This document shows, one piece after another, positions 39,240 through 47,791 of a stretch of 55,451 nucleotides of DNA. The translations under genes and the position numbers were made by a program. Under the pieces are notes generated by a model. It saw nothing but the letters and a program-made list of their open reading frames with translations. It searched no databases and was not told the origin of the DNA. The DNA comes from an uncultured Pelagibacteraceae bacterium. Lineage in GTDB: Bacteria > Pseudomonadota > Alphaproteobacteria > Pelagibacterales > Pelagibacteraceae. The stretch covers positions 1-55,451 of the forward strand of contig CACBOA010000005.1 of the NCBI GenBank assembly GCA_902540785.1, given 5' to 3'. Position 1 is the stretch's first letter; each line of letters starts with the position of its first letter.

Positions 39240-40427
39240 TTATTGATAAATATAGTCCCTAGTGACTGGAGTAGATCCATAATTTTTTGTAAGTTGAAAT
39301 TGATATACAACTTGATCACCCCACTTGAAAGCCATCTCACACCCCGCAAGATAAAACTCCCACATTCGAAAAAATTTCTCATCAAACATTTTAATAATTT
39401 TTTCTCTATTTCTTATGCAATTTTCTTTCCAGTGTCTTAAAGTGTGTGAATAATGTAATCTCAAAACTTCGATATCTGTAACAACTAGACCTGCTTGCTC
39501 TATGGGTGTTGTGACCTCACTTAAACTTGGTGTATAACCACCTGGAAAAATATACTTGGTTATCCATGGATGAGGATCCCTGGGTGGATTTACTGATCCT
39601 ATGGTATGTATTAATGAAACTCCATTGTCATTTAATAAATTTTGAATTTGTCTAAAAAATTTTTTATAAAATTTACGTCCCACGTGTTCAAACATTCCGA
39701 CACTTACAATTCTATCAAATTTTTCCTTAAGCTCTCTATAGTCAATCAATCTAAACTTCACCTGATTTTCTAAATTTTGTTCAGCTGCTTTTCTTTTGCA
39801 GTAATAAAGTTGGTTTTCTGATAACGTAATCCCTGTTACTTCACATTTTGAATTCTTTGCAATATCAATTGCTAACGACCCCCACCCACAACCAATATCT
39901 AAAACTTTTTGGTCTGGCTTTAAATTCAATTTTTTTATTATATGTTGAATTTTATTATTTTGTGCTGTTTCAAGACTATCGTTTTCATTACGAAAGTAAC
40001 CACATGAATATTGTCTTTTAGGATCTAAAAATAGATCATATAAGTCGTCAGATATGTCATAATGATGGGAAACATTCATTTTAGATTTTTTAATAAAATT
40101 AAAATTTGTTAAATATCTATACGAGCCTCTAATTCTATTCATAATATAACTAAATAAATTAACTTCTCCTCTTCCAATATTCTTCAAAGCAAGATCTAAA
40201 AAATCTGTGATAGTGCCGTTCTCAATAATTATTTCACCATTAGTATAAGCCTCACCAAAATACAGATCTGGATGAAGTAATAATTTATAATGAAGTTTTT
40301 TATTTAAGATTCTTAATTTAATAGGATCATTACCTGGTTTTCCTATGATATAGTCTCTATAATTTGCATCAGTAAGAATAAAACCACCATCTTTAAAAAC
40401 ATTGTTTAGAAATCTAGCAAGTTGCAT
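39240..40427 (-). CDS. cfa: Cyclopropane-fatty-acyl-phospholipid synthase
   Basis: SAM-dependent enzyme that adds a methylene bridge to unsaturated membrane phospholipid chains. The 395 residues include MNVSHHYDISDDLYDLFLDPKRQYSCGYF and the SAM motif VLDIGCGWGSLAIDIA. The FDRIVSVGMFEHVGRKFYKKFF block and YIFPGGYTPSL are catalytic-region hallmarks. It starts one base before the DapA-like gene stops on the same strand and reads into the split coiled-coil gene after about 30 bases. Methyl transfer rather than cyclopropanation cannot be excluded. Confidence 0.93.
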   Translation of the reverse strand: MQLARFLNNVFKDGGFILTDANYRDYIIGKPGNDPIKLRILNKKLHYKLLLHPDLYFGEAYTNGEIIIENGTITDFLDLALKNIGRGEVNLFSYIMNRIRGSYRYLTNFNFIKKSKMNVSHHYDISDDLYDLFLDPKRQYSCGYFRNENDSLETAQNNKIQHIIKKLNLKPDQKVLDIGCGWGSLAIDIAKNSKCEVTGITLSENQLYYCKRKAAEQNLENQVKFRLIDYRELKEKFDRIVSVGMFEHVGRKFYKKFFRQIQNLLNDNGVSLIHTIGSVNPPRDPHPWITKYIFPGGYTPSLSEVTTPIEQAGLVVTDIEVLRLHYSHTLRHWKENCIRNREKIIKMFDEKFFRMWEFYLAGCEMAFKWGDQVVYQFQLTKNYGSTPVTRDYIYQ

Positions 40428-40428
40428 G

Positions 40429-41313
40429 TTAGGCCGCCAGTAAAGATTTAATTTTAAAATTTAAATTTTTAAGATTTTCAAATAATTCTTTCTCATTCTC
40501 TTTGGTTAAAAGAGTTAGTGGAGGTAATACATTTTTAAATATGTCATTTTCTTTTGCACAATATGAATGCAAGCCAGAAATAAGATTATATTTATCAAAA
40601 GCAGACCTAACATTAATCAATTTTTCATTCTCAGTTTGAGTTTTTTTTGAAATGAAGTCATCATAAACTTTCCTGGATAACTCTGCAGTAACATTACATG
40701 TAGCTGTGATTATTCCTGAACAACCTATTTCTAAACCTTCAACAAGCTTGGTTTCTGATCCAGGAAGAATTGAAAAATCTTTTAATCTTAAATTTTTATA
40801 AATATTGTAAGAACTATCTTTTATACCAATTATTTGTTCAGGAAATTTTTTGACTAGCTCTTGCACACATTCTAAACTAAATTTATAACCACATAACTTT
40901 TCAAAATTATAAAGTATAATCCTTGAATTCGGAGCCGCCTCTACAATTTTTGAGTAAAAAGTAATTACTTCCTTATCACTATATTTATAATATGCAGGTG
41001 GCATAATTAAGAAATTTTCAAAATTTAAAGATAATGCTATTTTAATATAGTTTATTGTTTCACTTAAAGAATTTAGCCCATTACCTATTATAAACTTATT
41101 TTTGTATTTACTTTTTGATAAATTATTTAAAAGCTTAATTTTTTCTGAGATCGAGATCAATTGTGCTTGTCCAGTGCTCCCAAATATTGCAACACCATGA
41201 CATCCTTTGTCTATAATGTTTTCAGCATGTAGAATTGTTTTTTCTATGTTGAGGCTTAAATCTTTATTAAAGATTGACATTCCTGCAGCATATATTCCAT
41301 TTATTTTAGACAT
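40429..41313 (-). CDS. DapA/NanA-family aldolase
   Basis: A 294-residue TIM-barrel lyase. The Schiff-base lysine is K165 in GIKDSS and the conserved tyrosine is in IILYNFE. GSTGQAQLIS replaces the GTTGE motif of dihydrodipicolinate synthase, so the substrate may not be aspartate semialdehyde. Other members handle N-acetylneuraminate or keto-acid substrates. It lies before cfa with one base between, and is divergent from the glycosyltransferase gene. Confidence 0.86.
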   Translation of the reverse strand: MSKINGIYAAGMSIFNKDLSLNIEKTILHAENIIDKGCHGVAIFGSTGQAQLISISEKIKLLNNLSKSKYKNKFIIGNGLNSLSETINYIKIALSLNFENFLIMPPAYYKYSDKEVITFYSKIVEAAPNSRIILYNFEKLCGYKFSLECVQELVKKFPEQIIGIKDSSYNIYKNLRLKDFSILPGSETKLVEGLEIGCSGIITATCNVTAELSRKVYDDFISKKTQTENEKLINVRSAFDKYNLISGLHSYCAKENDIFKNVLPPLTLLTKENEKELFENLKNLNFKIKSLLAA

Positions 41314-41351
41314 ATATTTTTACTTGTAAGTATAATAGAAAAATCAAATTT

Positions 41352-42278
41352 ATGAAAACAGGAATTTTTTTAAGCTATAAGGGTTTAGGAGCTAATTTGT
41401 TACATCTTAGTTACTGTCATCAGATTGCAAAAAAATTTGGTAAAGTTGAACTGATCACATTATGTCCAAATCTAAATAGAGTTTTGATAGACGACCCCTT
41501 AATTAAAAGTGTAAATTATTTAGATAAATTTCATAGAAACTTTTTTGATATAATAAACTTATCAGTCTTTATAAAGAAATTTAATTTTGAAAATATCTTT
41601 ATTTTTTATCCAAGTATAAGACATTATCTAGCTTGTAAAATTGCTGGTATAAAAAATATTTATCATTATCCTTTATTTAAAAAAAAAAATTTACATCTTG
41701 TAAATGCTGCTAAAACTTTTACAGAACAATCTTTAAATATTAAAAATTGCCCAACTGAAACTCAAATTTCTCTAAATAGTGAAAAAATTAAAAAATATAA
41801 TCTTGGTAAACAAAAGAAAATTGTACTTGGAATAGGCTCCTCTGGTCCGACAACTAGATGGGGATATAATAATTTTGCATCTTTAATAAATAAATTTAAC
41901 AATATTGGGGATTATCATTTTTACTTAGTTTGTGGAAAAAATGAGGAAGAAGGCGCAATTAAAATTATAAACCAAGTAAAAAAAGGTAATTGTGAATCTT
42001 TAAGCTCTAAAGATGTATCAGAAATCATATATTATATTTATTTAAGTGATATTTTTATTGGAAATGACTCATTCGGGCACCATGTTTCAAGTCAAATGAA
42101 TAAACCTAGTTTCGTAATTTTATTGGATACACCAAAAGCTTATTCTGATTACAGTAAAAATCAATTTAGGATTATCCCACCTGGTGCCGACATAAATAAA
42201 ATCACTCATGGATCAAGCTTTGATCCAGATTCAATAACAGTTGAAATGATAATTAATAAAGTTAAGAACTTTATATAA
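41352..42278 (+). CDS. Glycosyltransferase family 9 (heptosyltransferase-like)
   Basis: A 308-residue GT-B enzyme resembling the lipopolysaccharide heptosyltransferases. N-terminal YKGLGANLLHLSYCHQIAKKFG is the GT9 start. The C-terminal half has VLGIGSSGPTTRWG and the donor-binding DIFIGNDSFGHHVSSQMNKPSFVILL. No heptose biosynthesis genes are nearby and the donor is unknown. It converges with the J-domain gene, overlapping by eight bases. Confidence 0.82.
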   Translation: MKTGIFLSYKGLGANLLHLSYCHQIAKKFGKVELITLCPNLNRVLIDDPLIKSVNYLDKFHRNFFDIINLSVFIKKFNFENIFIFYPSIRHYLACKIAGIKNIYHYPLFKKKNLHLVNAAKTFTEQSLNIKNCPTETQISLNSEKIKKYNLGKQKKIVLGIGSSGPTTRWGYNNFASLINKFNNIGDYHFYLVCGKNEEEGAIKIINQVKKGNCESLSSKDVSEIIYYIYLSDIFIGNDSFGHHVSSQMNKPSFVILLDTPKAYSDYSKNQFRIIPPGADINKITHGSSFDPDSITVEMIINKVKNFI

Positions 42279-42774
42279 TTTCCTTTAACAAAATGTCTCT
42301 AGCTTCATTAACTAAAGTAGATAATCTTGCGGTTTCTGGTGAAATATCTGGATGAATTTTTTTTTGAATTTTTGTGTAAGCTTTGTTTATGTCCTCTTTG
42401 GTAACCTTCTTTTTTTGATCTAAATTTAAAATTTTAAAAGCTTCACTTACAGACATAGTAGACATATTATTGTTTTGAGATTGATTAAATGAAAATCTAC
42501 CTGATCTTCTTAATGTTTGAATTAATCTAAAAAGAGAGATTAGTTGGAAAATTGATAAACCCTTTAACTTTAATAAAGCAAGACTAGCGAGTGTAAGTGG
42601 CAAAGTTAGCAGAAATCTGCCTCCAATTGCAAACAGAATTGCTAAAAAAATTAATCCGATTATTATCAGCAGTCTTAAACCTTTTGAAAGTTTTTTTGAT
42701 GAGATATTACTGATGTATTTCAAAAGGAAATAAAAAATGACTAATATTACTACTGTATAAATAATTATATTCAT
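42271..42774 (-). CDS. Membrane-anchored J-domain protein
   Basis: About 167 residues with two N-terminal hydrophobic segments and a C-terminal J domain (about 110-167) containing KKIHPDISPETA, with the HPD motif that stimulates Hsp70 (DnaK) ATPase. This layout resembles DjlA or the Tim14/Pam18 type. I use the ATG at 42774 because the ATG at 42804 would run into the divergent oligopeptidase gene. Its Hsp70 partner and role in the membrane are inferred. Confidence 0.87.
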   Translation of the reverse strand: MNIIIYTVVILVIFYFLLKYISNISSKKLSKGLRLLIIIGLIFLAILFAIGGRFLLTLPLTLASLALLKLKGLSIFQLISLFRLIQTLRRSGRFSFNQSQNNNMSTMSVSEAFKILNLDQKKKVTKEDINKAYTKIQKKIHPDISPETARLSTLVNEARDILLKEII

Positions 42775-42789
42775 ATAACTGTTTTCATT

Positions 42790-44865
42790 ATGAAAATACC
42801 ACAACTAAAAAAAAAACCAGAAAGAAAATCTTGTCACAATGTTGCATGGGAAGATAATTATAGTTGGATTCATCAAGAAAATATCCTCGAGGTTTTAAAA
42901 GACGGATCAAAATTACTTCCTGAAGTAAGAAAATATCTAGAGGAAGAAAATAGTTACACAGATCATATTTTGAAGGATAATAAAGAAATTGAAAAAAAAT
43001 TATTTCATGAAATTAAAGGTCGAATAAAATTAGATGACGTTTCACTTCCATTCAAAGACATTAGATACGAGTATTGGACTAAAACTACAACTGAAGGAAA
43101 TTATTCAATAAAACTTAGAAAAAAAATTGGTTCTGATGAGATTGAAGAAATTTGGAATGGAGACAAGGAAAAAGAAAAATTAAAAACAGAATACTTTGGA
43201 ATTGGAGATTTAGAGGTAAGTTATAATGATAAATATTTAGGATACTCATTAGATTTAAAAGGATCAGAATATTATACTATTTATTTAAGAGATATTTTGT
43301 CTGGGAAAGAAATAACAGAAAGAATAGAGGAAACTAGTGGCAGTATAACTTTTAGTTTGGATGACAAATATATATTTTATTCAAAACTTGATGAATTTCA
43401 CAGACCTAGAAAGATTTATAGGCATAAAATTGGAACATCTATAAAAAACGATGAATTAATTTTTGAGGAAAAAAGTGAAGCATTTACAGTTGGAATAAGT
43501 TTAAGTTCAGACGAAAAATATTTCTTTATTACAACCTCAGATCACAACACTTCAGAACAATATTACTTTAAAGTTAATGAACATAAACCTGAGCCAAAAT
43601 TAATAAAAAAAAGAAAAAGAGGTATAATCTATTCAATTTCATCTTGGAATAATTATTTTTATTGTCATACAAACGAAGATGCTGAAGATTTCAAAATAGA
43701 GAGATGTAGTGATTTATCTAAACAAAATTGGGAAGTTTATATAAATGCTAAAGATGAAGTTCTTATAGGCGGCTTAATATTTTTAAATGATTGGATTATA
43801 AGAAGTGAAAAGTCAAATGCTCTTGGGAAATTATACTTAAGAGATATAAAAACAAATTTAGAGGAGGAGTTAATATTTTCAGATGAAGAAGTAATTGTCC
43901 CTGGTATCTCATTGACACAAAGAGATAAAAATACTGATCAAGTTTATTTGTCATATTCATCTCCAAAGACGCCCGGAAAAACTTATCTTTATAATTTAAA
44001 GACGAAAGAAAAAAAATTAGTAAAGGAACAGGAAATTCCATCAGGTCATAACGCTGATGATTATATTGTTGAAAGATTAGAATGCTCTTCTCACGATGGT
44101 AGATTGATACCTATTACAATAACTAGACACAAAAAAACTAAAATTGATGGGTCAGCAAATTTACTACTATATGGTTATGGATCCTATGGTAATTCAATGT
44201 CTCCTGATTTTTCATCAACTAGACTCAGTCTAATTAACAGAGATATCATTTGGGTTACTGCTCATATAAGGGGCGGAATGGAAAGAGGAATGAAATGGTG
44301 GAAAGAAGGTAAACTTCTTAATAAAAAAAATACTTTTAAAGATTTCATTTCTGTAGCAAAAAACTTAATTGAAAGAAATTATACATCAAAAGGTAAAATA
44401 ATAGGCATGGGTGGTTCGGCTGGAGGCTTATTAATGGGCGCAGTCGCAAATGAAGCGCCTGAATTATTTCTTGGCATAGTGATGGCAGTACCTTTTGTAG
44501 ATTCATTAACTACAAACTTAGACCACTCACTTCCATTAACAGTTGGAGAATTTGATGAGTTTGGAAATGCTAAAGATAACAAAGATCATTTCGAATATAT
44601 TTATTCTTATGCTCCATACAATAATATTAAAAAAATGGATTATCCTCATATTTTAATCACAACAAGCCTTAGCGATAATAGAGTTTTGTTTGACGAACCT
44701 GCAAAATTTACAGCAAAACTTAGAGATTATAAAACTGATAACAATCTTCTTTTACTTAAGACAGAAATGAATGCGGGTCACGGTGGAAAATCTGGTCGAG
44801 ATGGTGCTATAGAAGAAATTGCTTTTGATTACGGATTTATTTTAAAAATTTCAAATAAAATCTAA
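42790..44865 (+). CDS. Oligopeptidase B (S9A serine peptidase)
   Basis: Prolyl-oligopeptidase family peptidase of 691 residues. The N-terminal beta-propeller has YWTKTTTEGNYSI and LSYSSPKTP-type repeats. The catalytic domain starts near 455 (LLYGYGSYG). Triad: S543 in GGSAGG, D629 in SLSDNRV and H664 in NAGHGG. Oligopeptidase B prefers to cut after basic residues in short peptides; the specificity here is inferred from the family. It ends 97 bases before hsp20. Confidence 0.92.
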   Translation: MKIPQLKKKPERKSCHNVAWEDNYSWIHQENILEVLKDGSKLLPEVRKYLEEENSYTDHILKDNKEIEKKLFHEIKGRIKLDDVSLPFKDIRYEYWTKTTTEGNYSIKLRKKIGSDEIEEIWNGDKEKEKLKTEYFGIGDLEVSYNDKYLGYSLDLKGSEYYTIYLRDILSGKEITERIEETSGSITFSLDDKYIFYSKLDEFHRPRKIYRHKIGTSIKNDELIFEEKSEAFTVGISLSSDEKYFFITTSDHNTSEQYYFKVNEHKPEPKLIKKRKRGIIYSISSWNNYFYCHTNEDAEDFKIERCSDLSKQNWEVYINAKDEVLIGGLIFLNDWIIRSEKSNALGKLYLRDIKTNLEEELIFSDEEVIVPGISLTQRDKNTDQVYLSYSSPKTPGKTYLYNLKTKEKKLVKEQEIPSGHNADDYIVERLECSSHDGRLIPITITRHKKTKIDGSANLLLYGYGSYGNSMSPDFSSTRLSLINRDIIWVTAHIRGGMERGMKWWKEGKLLNKKNTFKDFISVAKNLIERNYTSKGKIIGMGGSAGGLLMGAVANEAPELFLGIVMAVPFVDSLTTNLDHSLPLTVGEFDEFGNAKDNKDHFEYIYSYAPYNNIKKMDYPHILITTSLSDNRVLFDEPAKFTAKLRDYKTDNNLLLLKTEMNAGHGGKSGRDGAIEEIAFDYGFILKISNKI

Positions 44866-44872
44866 AAAAATA

Positions 44873-44900
44873 CTTGAAAAAAAAAATATAATTCCCATAT
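44873..44900 (+). promoter_or_regulatory. Heat-shock (sigma-32-like) promoter of hsp20
   Basis: CTTGAA (44873-44878) and CCATAT (44895-44900) are 16 bases apart, the same geometry as before groES. The expected start is near 44907, so the mRNA would begin at the first leader hairpin. Its position right after the oligopeptidase B stop fits a separate hsp20 transcript. Confidence 0.7.
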
Positions 44901-44907
44901 GATTCTC

Positions 44908-44958
44908 GTAAGTCGCCTTATGGGGCTTGCATAAATAAACTTGCTTAAAAAAAGGAGG
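44908..44958 (+). promoter_or_regulatory. ROSE-like RNA thermometer candidate in the hsp20 leader
   Basis: Hairpin 1 (44908-44930) is a stem of GTAAGTCGC with GGGGCTTGC containing a G-G mismatch. Hairpin 2 pairs CTTGCTT (44940-44946) with AAGGAGG (44952-44958) around an A5 loop. It sequesters the Shine-Dalgarno GGAGG and leaves a central G opposite G. A TTGCT sequence paired with AGGAG and an unpaired G is the core of ROSE thermometers found before alphaproteobacterial small heat-shock genes. Heating would melt the stem and expose the ribosome-binding site. This rests on hand folding only. Confidence 0.62.
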
Positions 44959-44962
44959 ATAT

Positions 44963-45409
44963 ATGACAAGTAAGGATCTATCTATATTCAACTCACTAAG
45001 ACCTTTCTCAATTGGTTTTGACGATATGTTTGACCAATTCGAAAACATGTTGGGTAATGGAAATTTGACTATGCAGTCGAATTATCCACCATACAACATT
45101 AGAAAAACTGGGAAAGACAACTATTCAATAGAAGTTGCTCTTGCTGGTTTTAGTAAGAAAGATGTTGAGGTTGAGTTCGAAGATAATTTGTTAACAGTCA
45201 GGACAAAACAAGTTAACAAATCTGATGAAAAAAATGAAGATGGTGAAATAATTCACAAAGGTATTTCGCAAAGACAATTTGCAAGATCATTCACTATTGC
45301 AGACGATGTAAAAGTGAATAGCGCCGAGTTAAAAGATGGTCTTTTAACAGTAGCTTGTGAGAGAATTTTACCAGATCATAAGAAAAAAAGACTTATCGAA
45401 ATTAGATAA
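44963..45409 (+). CDS. Small heat-shock protein (Hsp20/IbpA family)
   Basis: ATP-independent holdase chaperone. The 148 residues contain the alpha-crystallin domain (about 40-135), with NYSIEVALAGFSKKDVEVEF, LTVRTKQV and the conserved LKDGLLTVACERI end. The N-terminus (LSIFNSLRPFSIGFDDMFDQFENML) matches the IbpA start. An AAAGGAGG site lies a few bases before the ATG and is covered by the candidate thermometer hairpin. Likely heat controlled at two levels (promoter and RNA structure). Confidence 0.96.
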   Translation: MTSKDLSIFNSLRPFSIGFDDMFDQFENMLGNGNLTMQSNYPPYNIRKTGKDNYSIEVALAGFSKKDVEVEFEDNLLTVRTKQVNKSDEKNEDGEIIHKGISQRQFARSFTIADDVKVNSAELKDGLLTVACERILPDHKKKRLIEIR

Positions 45410-45417
45410 GCTTGCCC

Positions 45418-45447
45418 TTACTTGCGAGGTGTATTACTCGCAAGTAA
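45418..45447. terminator. Hairpin between convergent hsp20 and lipoprotein genes
   Basis: ACTTGCGAG (45420-45428) pairs perfectly with CTCGCAAGT (45437-45445) around an eight-base loop; T-A pairs extend the stem to 11 bp. It fills the short gap between convergent genes. No T-run flanks it on either strand, so termination would be weak or rho-assisted. It might also stabilise mRNA ends. Confidence 0.55.
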
Positions 45448-45450
45448 ACC

Positions 45451-45756
45451 TTAAAAACATCCATTAGATACAAAGCCTATTACAATATTGTCTGAATTTA
45501 TTTCAAATCTTCTTTCGCAGGGGATTAAGTATTTTTTTGTATTGTAAATTACCTCTAAATTACCTTTTGCATTTTTGAAATCTTCATCAGGTTTACCTAA
45601 TTCCATCTTAAGTTCGCTTAAAGATTTCCCTATAAATTCGCTTAATTTTTCGTTTTCTTTTTGAACTATATTGTCAGTTTTTTCTTTAACAGTTTGACAC
45701 CCTGTCAATAAATTAACAAATATAATTGTTATTAAAAAAAATCTTAGTTTGTTCAT
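45451..45756 (-). CDS. Lipoprotein of unknown function
   Basis: A 101-residue protein with a signal peptide and lipobox LTGC (lipidated C20). The mature part has a helical, charged segment (VKEKTDNIVQKENEKLSEFIG) and a beta-rich end with LSELKMELGKPDEDF and two cysteines (at about 79 and 100), which could form a disulfide. LGKPDEDF resembles SmpA/OmlA-type repeats, a hint only. The first residues after the lipobox, CQTVKE, are the same as in the lipoprotein at 20918-21232. Confidence 0.75.
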   Translation of the reverse strand: MNKLRFFLITIIFVNLLTGCQTVKEKTDNIVQKENEKLSEFIGKSLSELKMELGKPDEDFKNAKGNLEVIYNTKKYLIPCERRFEINSDNIVIGFVSNGCF

Positions 45757-45882
45757 CGTTATAAGTTAACAACATAATTATGGCATAAATATAAACTTCT
45801 TAGTTGAATTTTGTGAATAAAGCATACTTAAAAAGAGTATTTTTATTCAGAATCAAATAATTATCATCCATGAGGAGGATTT

Positions 45883-47193
45883 ATGCTTGATAAATATTTC
45901 AATTATAAAAAACACAAAACTAATTTTAAAACAGAGGTAATCGCTGGTACTACAACGTTTTTAACCATGGCTTACATCATGTTTTTAAATCCATTTATTT
46001 TGTCGGGAGAGTTTGCCGGACCCGAAAAAGGTTTCTTTGATTTCGGCGCAGTTTATACAGCAACTATTTTAGCGACTGCATTAGCATGCTTTATTATGGC
46101 GTTCTATGGAAAAACATGGCCAATAGGATTGGCGCCAGGAATGGGAATCAATGCTTTCGTTGCATTTGGAGTTTGTGCTGGAATGGGTTATACGCCGCAG
46201 CAAGCTCTAGGTGCTGTATTAGTAGCAGGTGTATTGTTTTTAGTAATATCATTAACCCCTTTAAGAGCTTGGTTAATAAATTCAATTCCTAGAAGTTTAA
46301 AGTTAGGTATAGGCGCTGGAATAGGTTTATTCCTAGCAATCATCGGCCTTCAAATAATGGAAGTGGTTGTCGACAATCCAGTAACCTTGGTGCAACTAGG
46401 TAACTTAGGTGATCCTCTTGTATTATTAGGATGTGCAACTTTTATTGCAATCATAGTTTTAGATAAGATGAATATTAAAGGTAATATCATTATTGGGATC
46501 TTAGTTTTTAGTATTATTGCTTGGGTGACAGGCCTTGCAAAATTTAATGGTATTGCAAGTTCTCCACCGCCAATGACTTATCTTTTTGAATTTGATCTAT
46601 CTGCCGCTATGACTGCAGGAATGTCTACGGTAATATTTACATTATTATTTATAGACTTCTTTGACACTGCAGGAACATTAACTTCAGTGGCAAATGTTGC
46701 TGGAAAAGTTAGCAAAGATGGAAAAGTTCAAGACATAAATAAAGCAATGTTATCTGACAGTGTGGGTACTGTTGCAGGAGCTATGATGGGAACTACTACA
46801 GTTACTAGTTACGTAGAGTCTGGTGCAGGAGTTAAAGCTGGTGGAAAAACTGGAATGACATCACTTGTAATTGGCATACTTTTTTTAGCATGTATATTTT
46901 TCGCTCCATTAGCAACTAGTTTACCTAAACAAATAGATGGTGCTGCTTTACTTTTTGTTTCAGTTTTATTTATTAGAAATATAACTGATATTGAATGGAA
47001 CGATGTTTCAGAGTCTGCCCCGGCTATTCTTGCCATGATAACTATGCCTTTAACTTATAGTATAAGCAATGGTATTGCCTTAGCATTTGTGTCGTACGCT
47101 TTAATCAAAATATTCACTGGTAAGTTTTCAACTACTTCACCAGCTATATGGTTAATAGCAGTTTTAAGTGTTATAAGTTTTGTAGTTGCCTAA
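45883..47193 (+). CDS. NCS2-family purine permease (AzgA/PbuG type)
   Basis: A 436-residue transporter with about 12-14 hydrophobic segments. FKTEVIAGTTTFLTMAYIMFLNPFIL, APGMGINAFVAFGVCAGMGYTPQQALGAV and FIDFFDTAGTLTSVANVAGK are hallmarks of the adenine/guanine/hypoxanthine permeases. GAGVKAGGKTGMTSLV is the late family loop. A strong GAGGAGG site precedes the ATG. The next gene, on the other strand, is a purine-type phosphoribosyltransferase, which suggests purine uptake and salvage. Substrate choice (hypoxanthine, guanine, adenine) is not readable. Confidence 0.92.
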   Translation: MLDKYFNYKKHKTNFKTEVIAGTTTFLTMAYIMFLNPFILSGEFAGPEKGFFDFGAVYTATILATALACFIMAFYGKTWPIGLAPGMGINAFVAFGVCAGMGYTPQQALGAVLVAGVLFLVISLTPLRAWLINSIPRSLKLGIGAGIGLFLAIIGLQIMEVVVDNPVTLVQLGNLGDPLVLLGCATFIAIIVLDKMNIKGNIIIGILVFSIIAWVTGLAKFNGIASSPPPMTYLFEFDLSAAMTAGMSTVIFTLLFIDFFDTAGTLTSVANVAGKVSKDGKVQDINKAMLSDSVGTVAGAMMGTTTVTSYVESGAGVKAGGKTGMTSLVIGILFLACIFFAPLATSLPKQIDGAALLFVSVLFIRNITDIEWNDVSESAPAILAMITMPLTYSISNGIALAFVSYALIKIFTGKFSTTSPAIWLIAVLSVISFVVA

Positions 47194-47202
47194 ACATTAA
47201 TA

Positions 47203-47232
47203 AAATAGGGCTAGTTTTTACTAGCCCTATTT
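47203..47232. terminator. Bidirectional terminator between purine permease and phosphoribosyltransferase
   Basis: A 12-bp perfect stem: AAATAGGGCTAG (47203-47214) with CTAGCCCTATTT (47221-47232) around a TTTTTA loop. T-rich sequence follows on the plus strand and T-rich sequence also follows on the minus strand. It overlaps the last bases of the phosphoribosyltransferase gene and can end both transcripts. Confidence 0.88.
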
Positions 47233-47748
47233 GTTTTGTTTTAATATTTCCTCAATTGATAATTCTTCGTAATGTTCGGTAGGTTGGACAATCCATGGAT
47301 CTGAATTTAGTCTTATAGGACAAAAATCTGGTTCAAAAGTTGAAGATTTTTTTTTCCATAAACAAGCAGTTTTTACCTCTTTTATAAAATCTTTTGTGGG
47401 GCCGTAGTTTTTTAGCCATTCTATGCTTTTGTTTAATGTCAATCCAGTGTCAGAGAGATCATCTATTAAAAGCACTTTGTTAAAATCTTCATTACTTGCT
47501 AAAGAGCTTATTTCTCTTGCAAACATCAATTGGCCTTGTTGATCCTCCATGCCTTCACCTGAATAACTTTGAATGACAATGTATGCGATAGGTAGTTTCA
47601 AAATTCTAGATAAAATATCAATGATTGGAGCTGCTCCTCTCATAATGCCAACTAATACTGTAGGTTTATATTTTTGATGAATTTGTATTGCTAGTTTTTC
47701 AACTATTTTAGTATACTCATTAAAGCTGATAATCAATTTCTCTGCCAT
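47227..47748 (-). CDS. Phosphoribosyltransferase (hypoxanthine/xanthine-guanine type)
   Basis: Type I phosphoribosyltransferase of about 173 residues. The PRPP-binding motif VLLIDDLSDTGLT lies at about 90-102, and GIMRGAAP at about 35-42 is the preceding loop. The C-terminal VQPTEHYEELSIEEIL ends the domain. Position next to a purine permease suggests hypoxanthine, guanine or xanthine salvage. The ATG at 47748 begins MAEKLIISF; an ATG five codons upstream (47763) is also open. It is divergent from the DUF1330 gene. Confidence 0.84.
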   Translation of the reverse strand: MAEKLIISFNEYTKIVEKLAIQIHQKYKPTVLVGIMRGAAPIIDILSRILKLPIAYIVIQSYSGEGMEDQQGQLMFAREISSLASNEDFNKVLLIDDLSDTGLTLNKSIEWLKNYGPTKDFIKEVKTACLWKKKSSTFEPDFCPIRLNSDPWIVQPTEHYEELSIEEILKQNK

Positions 47749-47791
47749 GAAATTTATTATCATAATTAAAATTATTTAAAAAGGAGAAATC

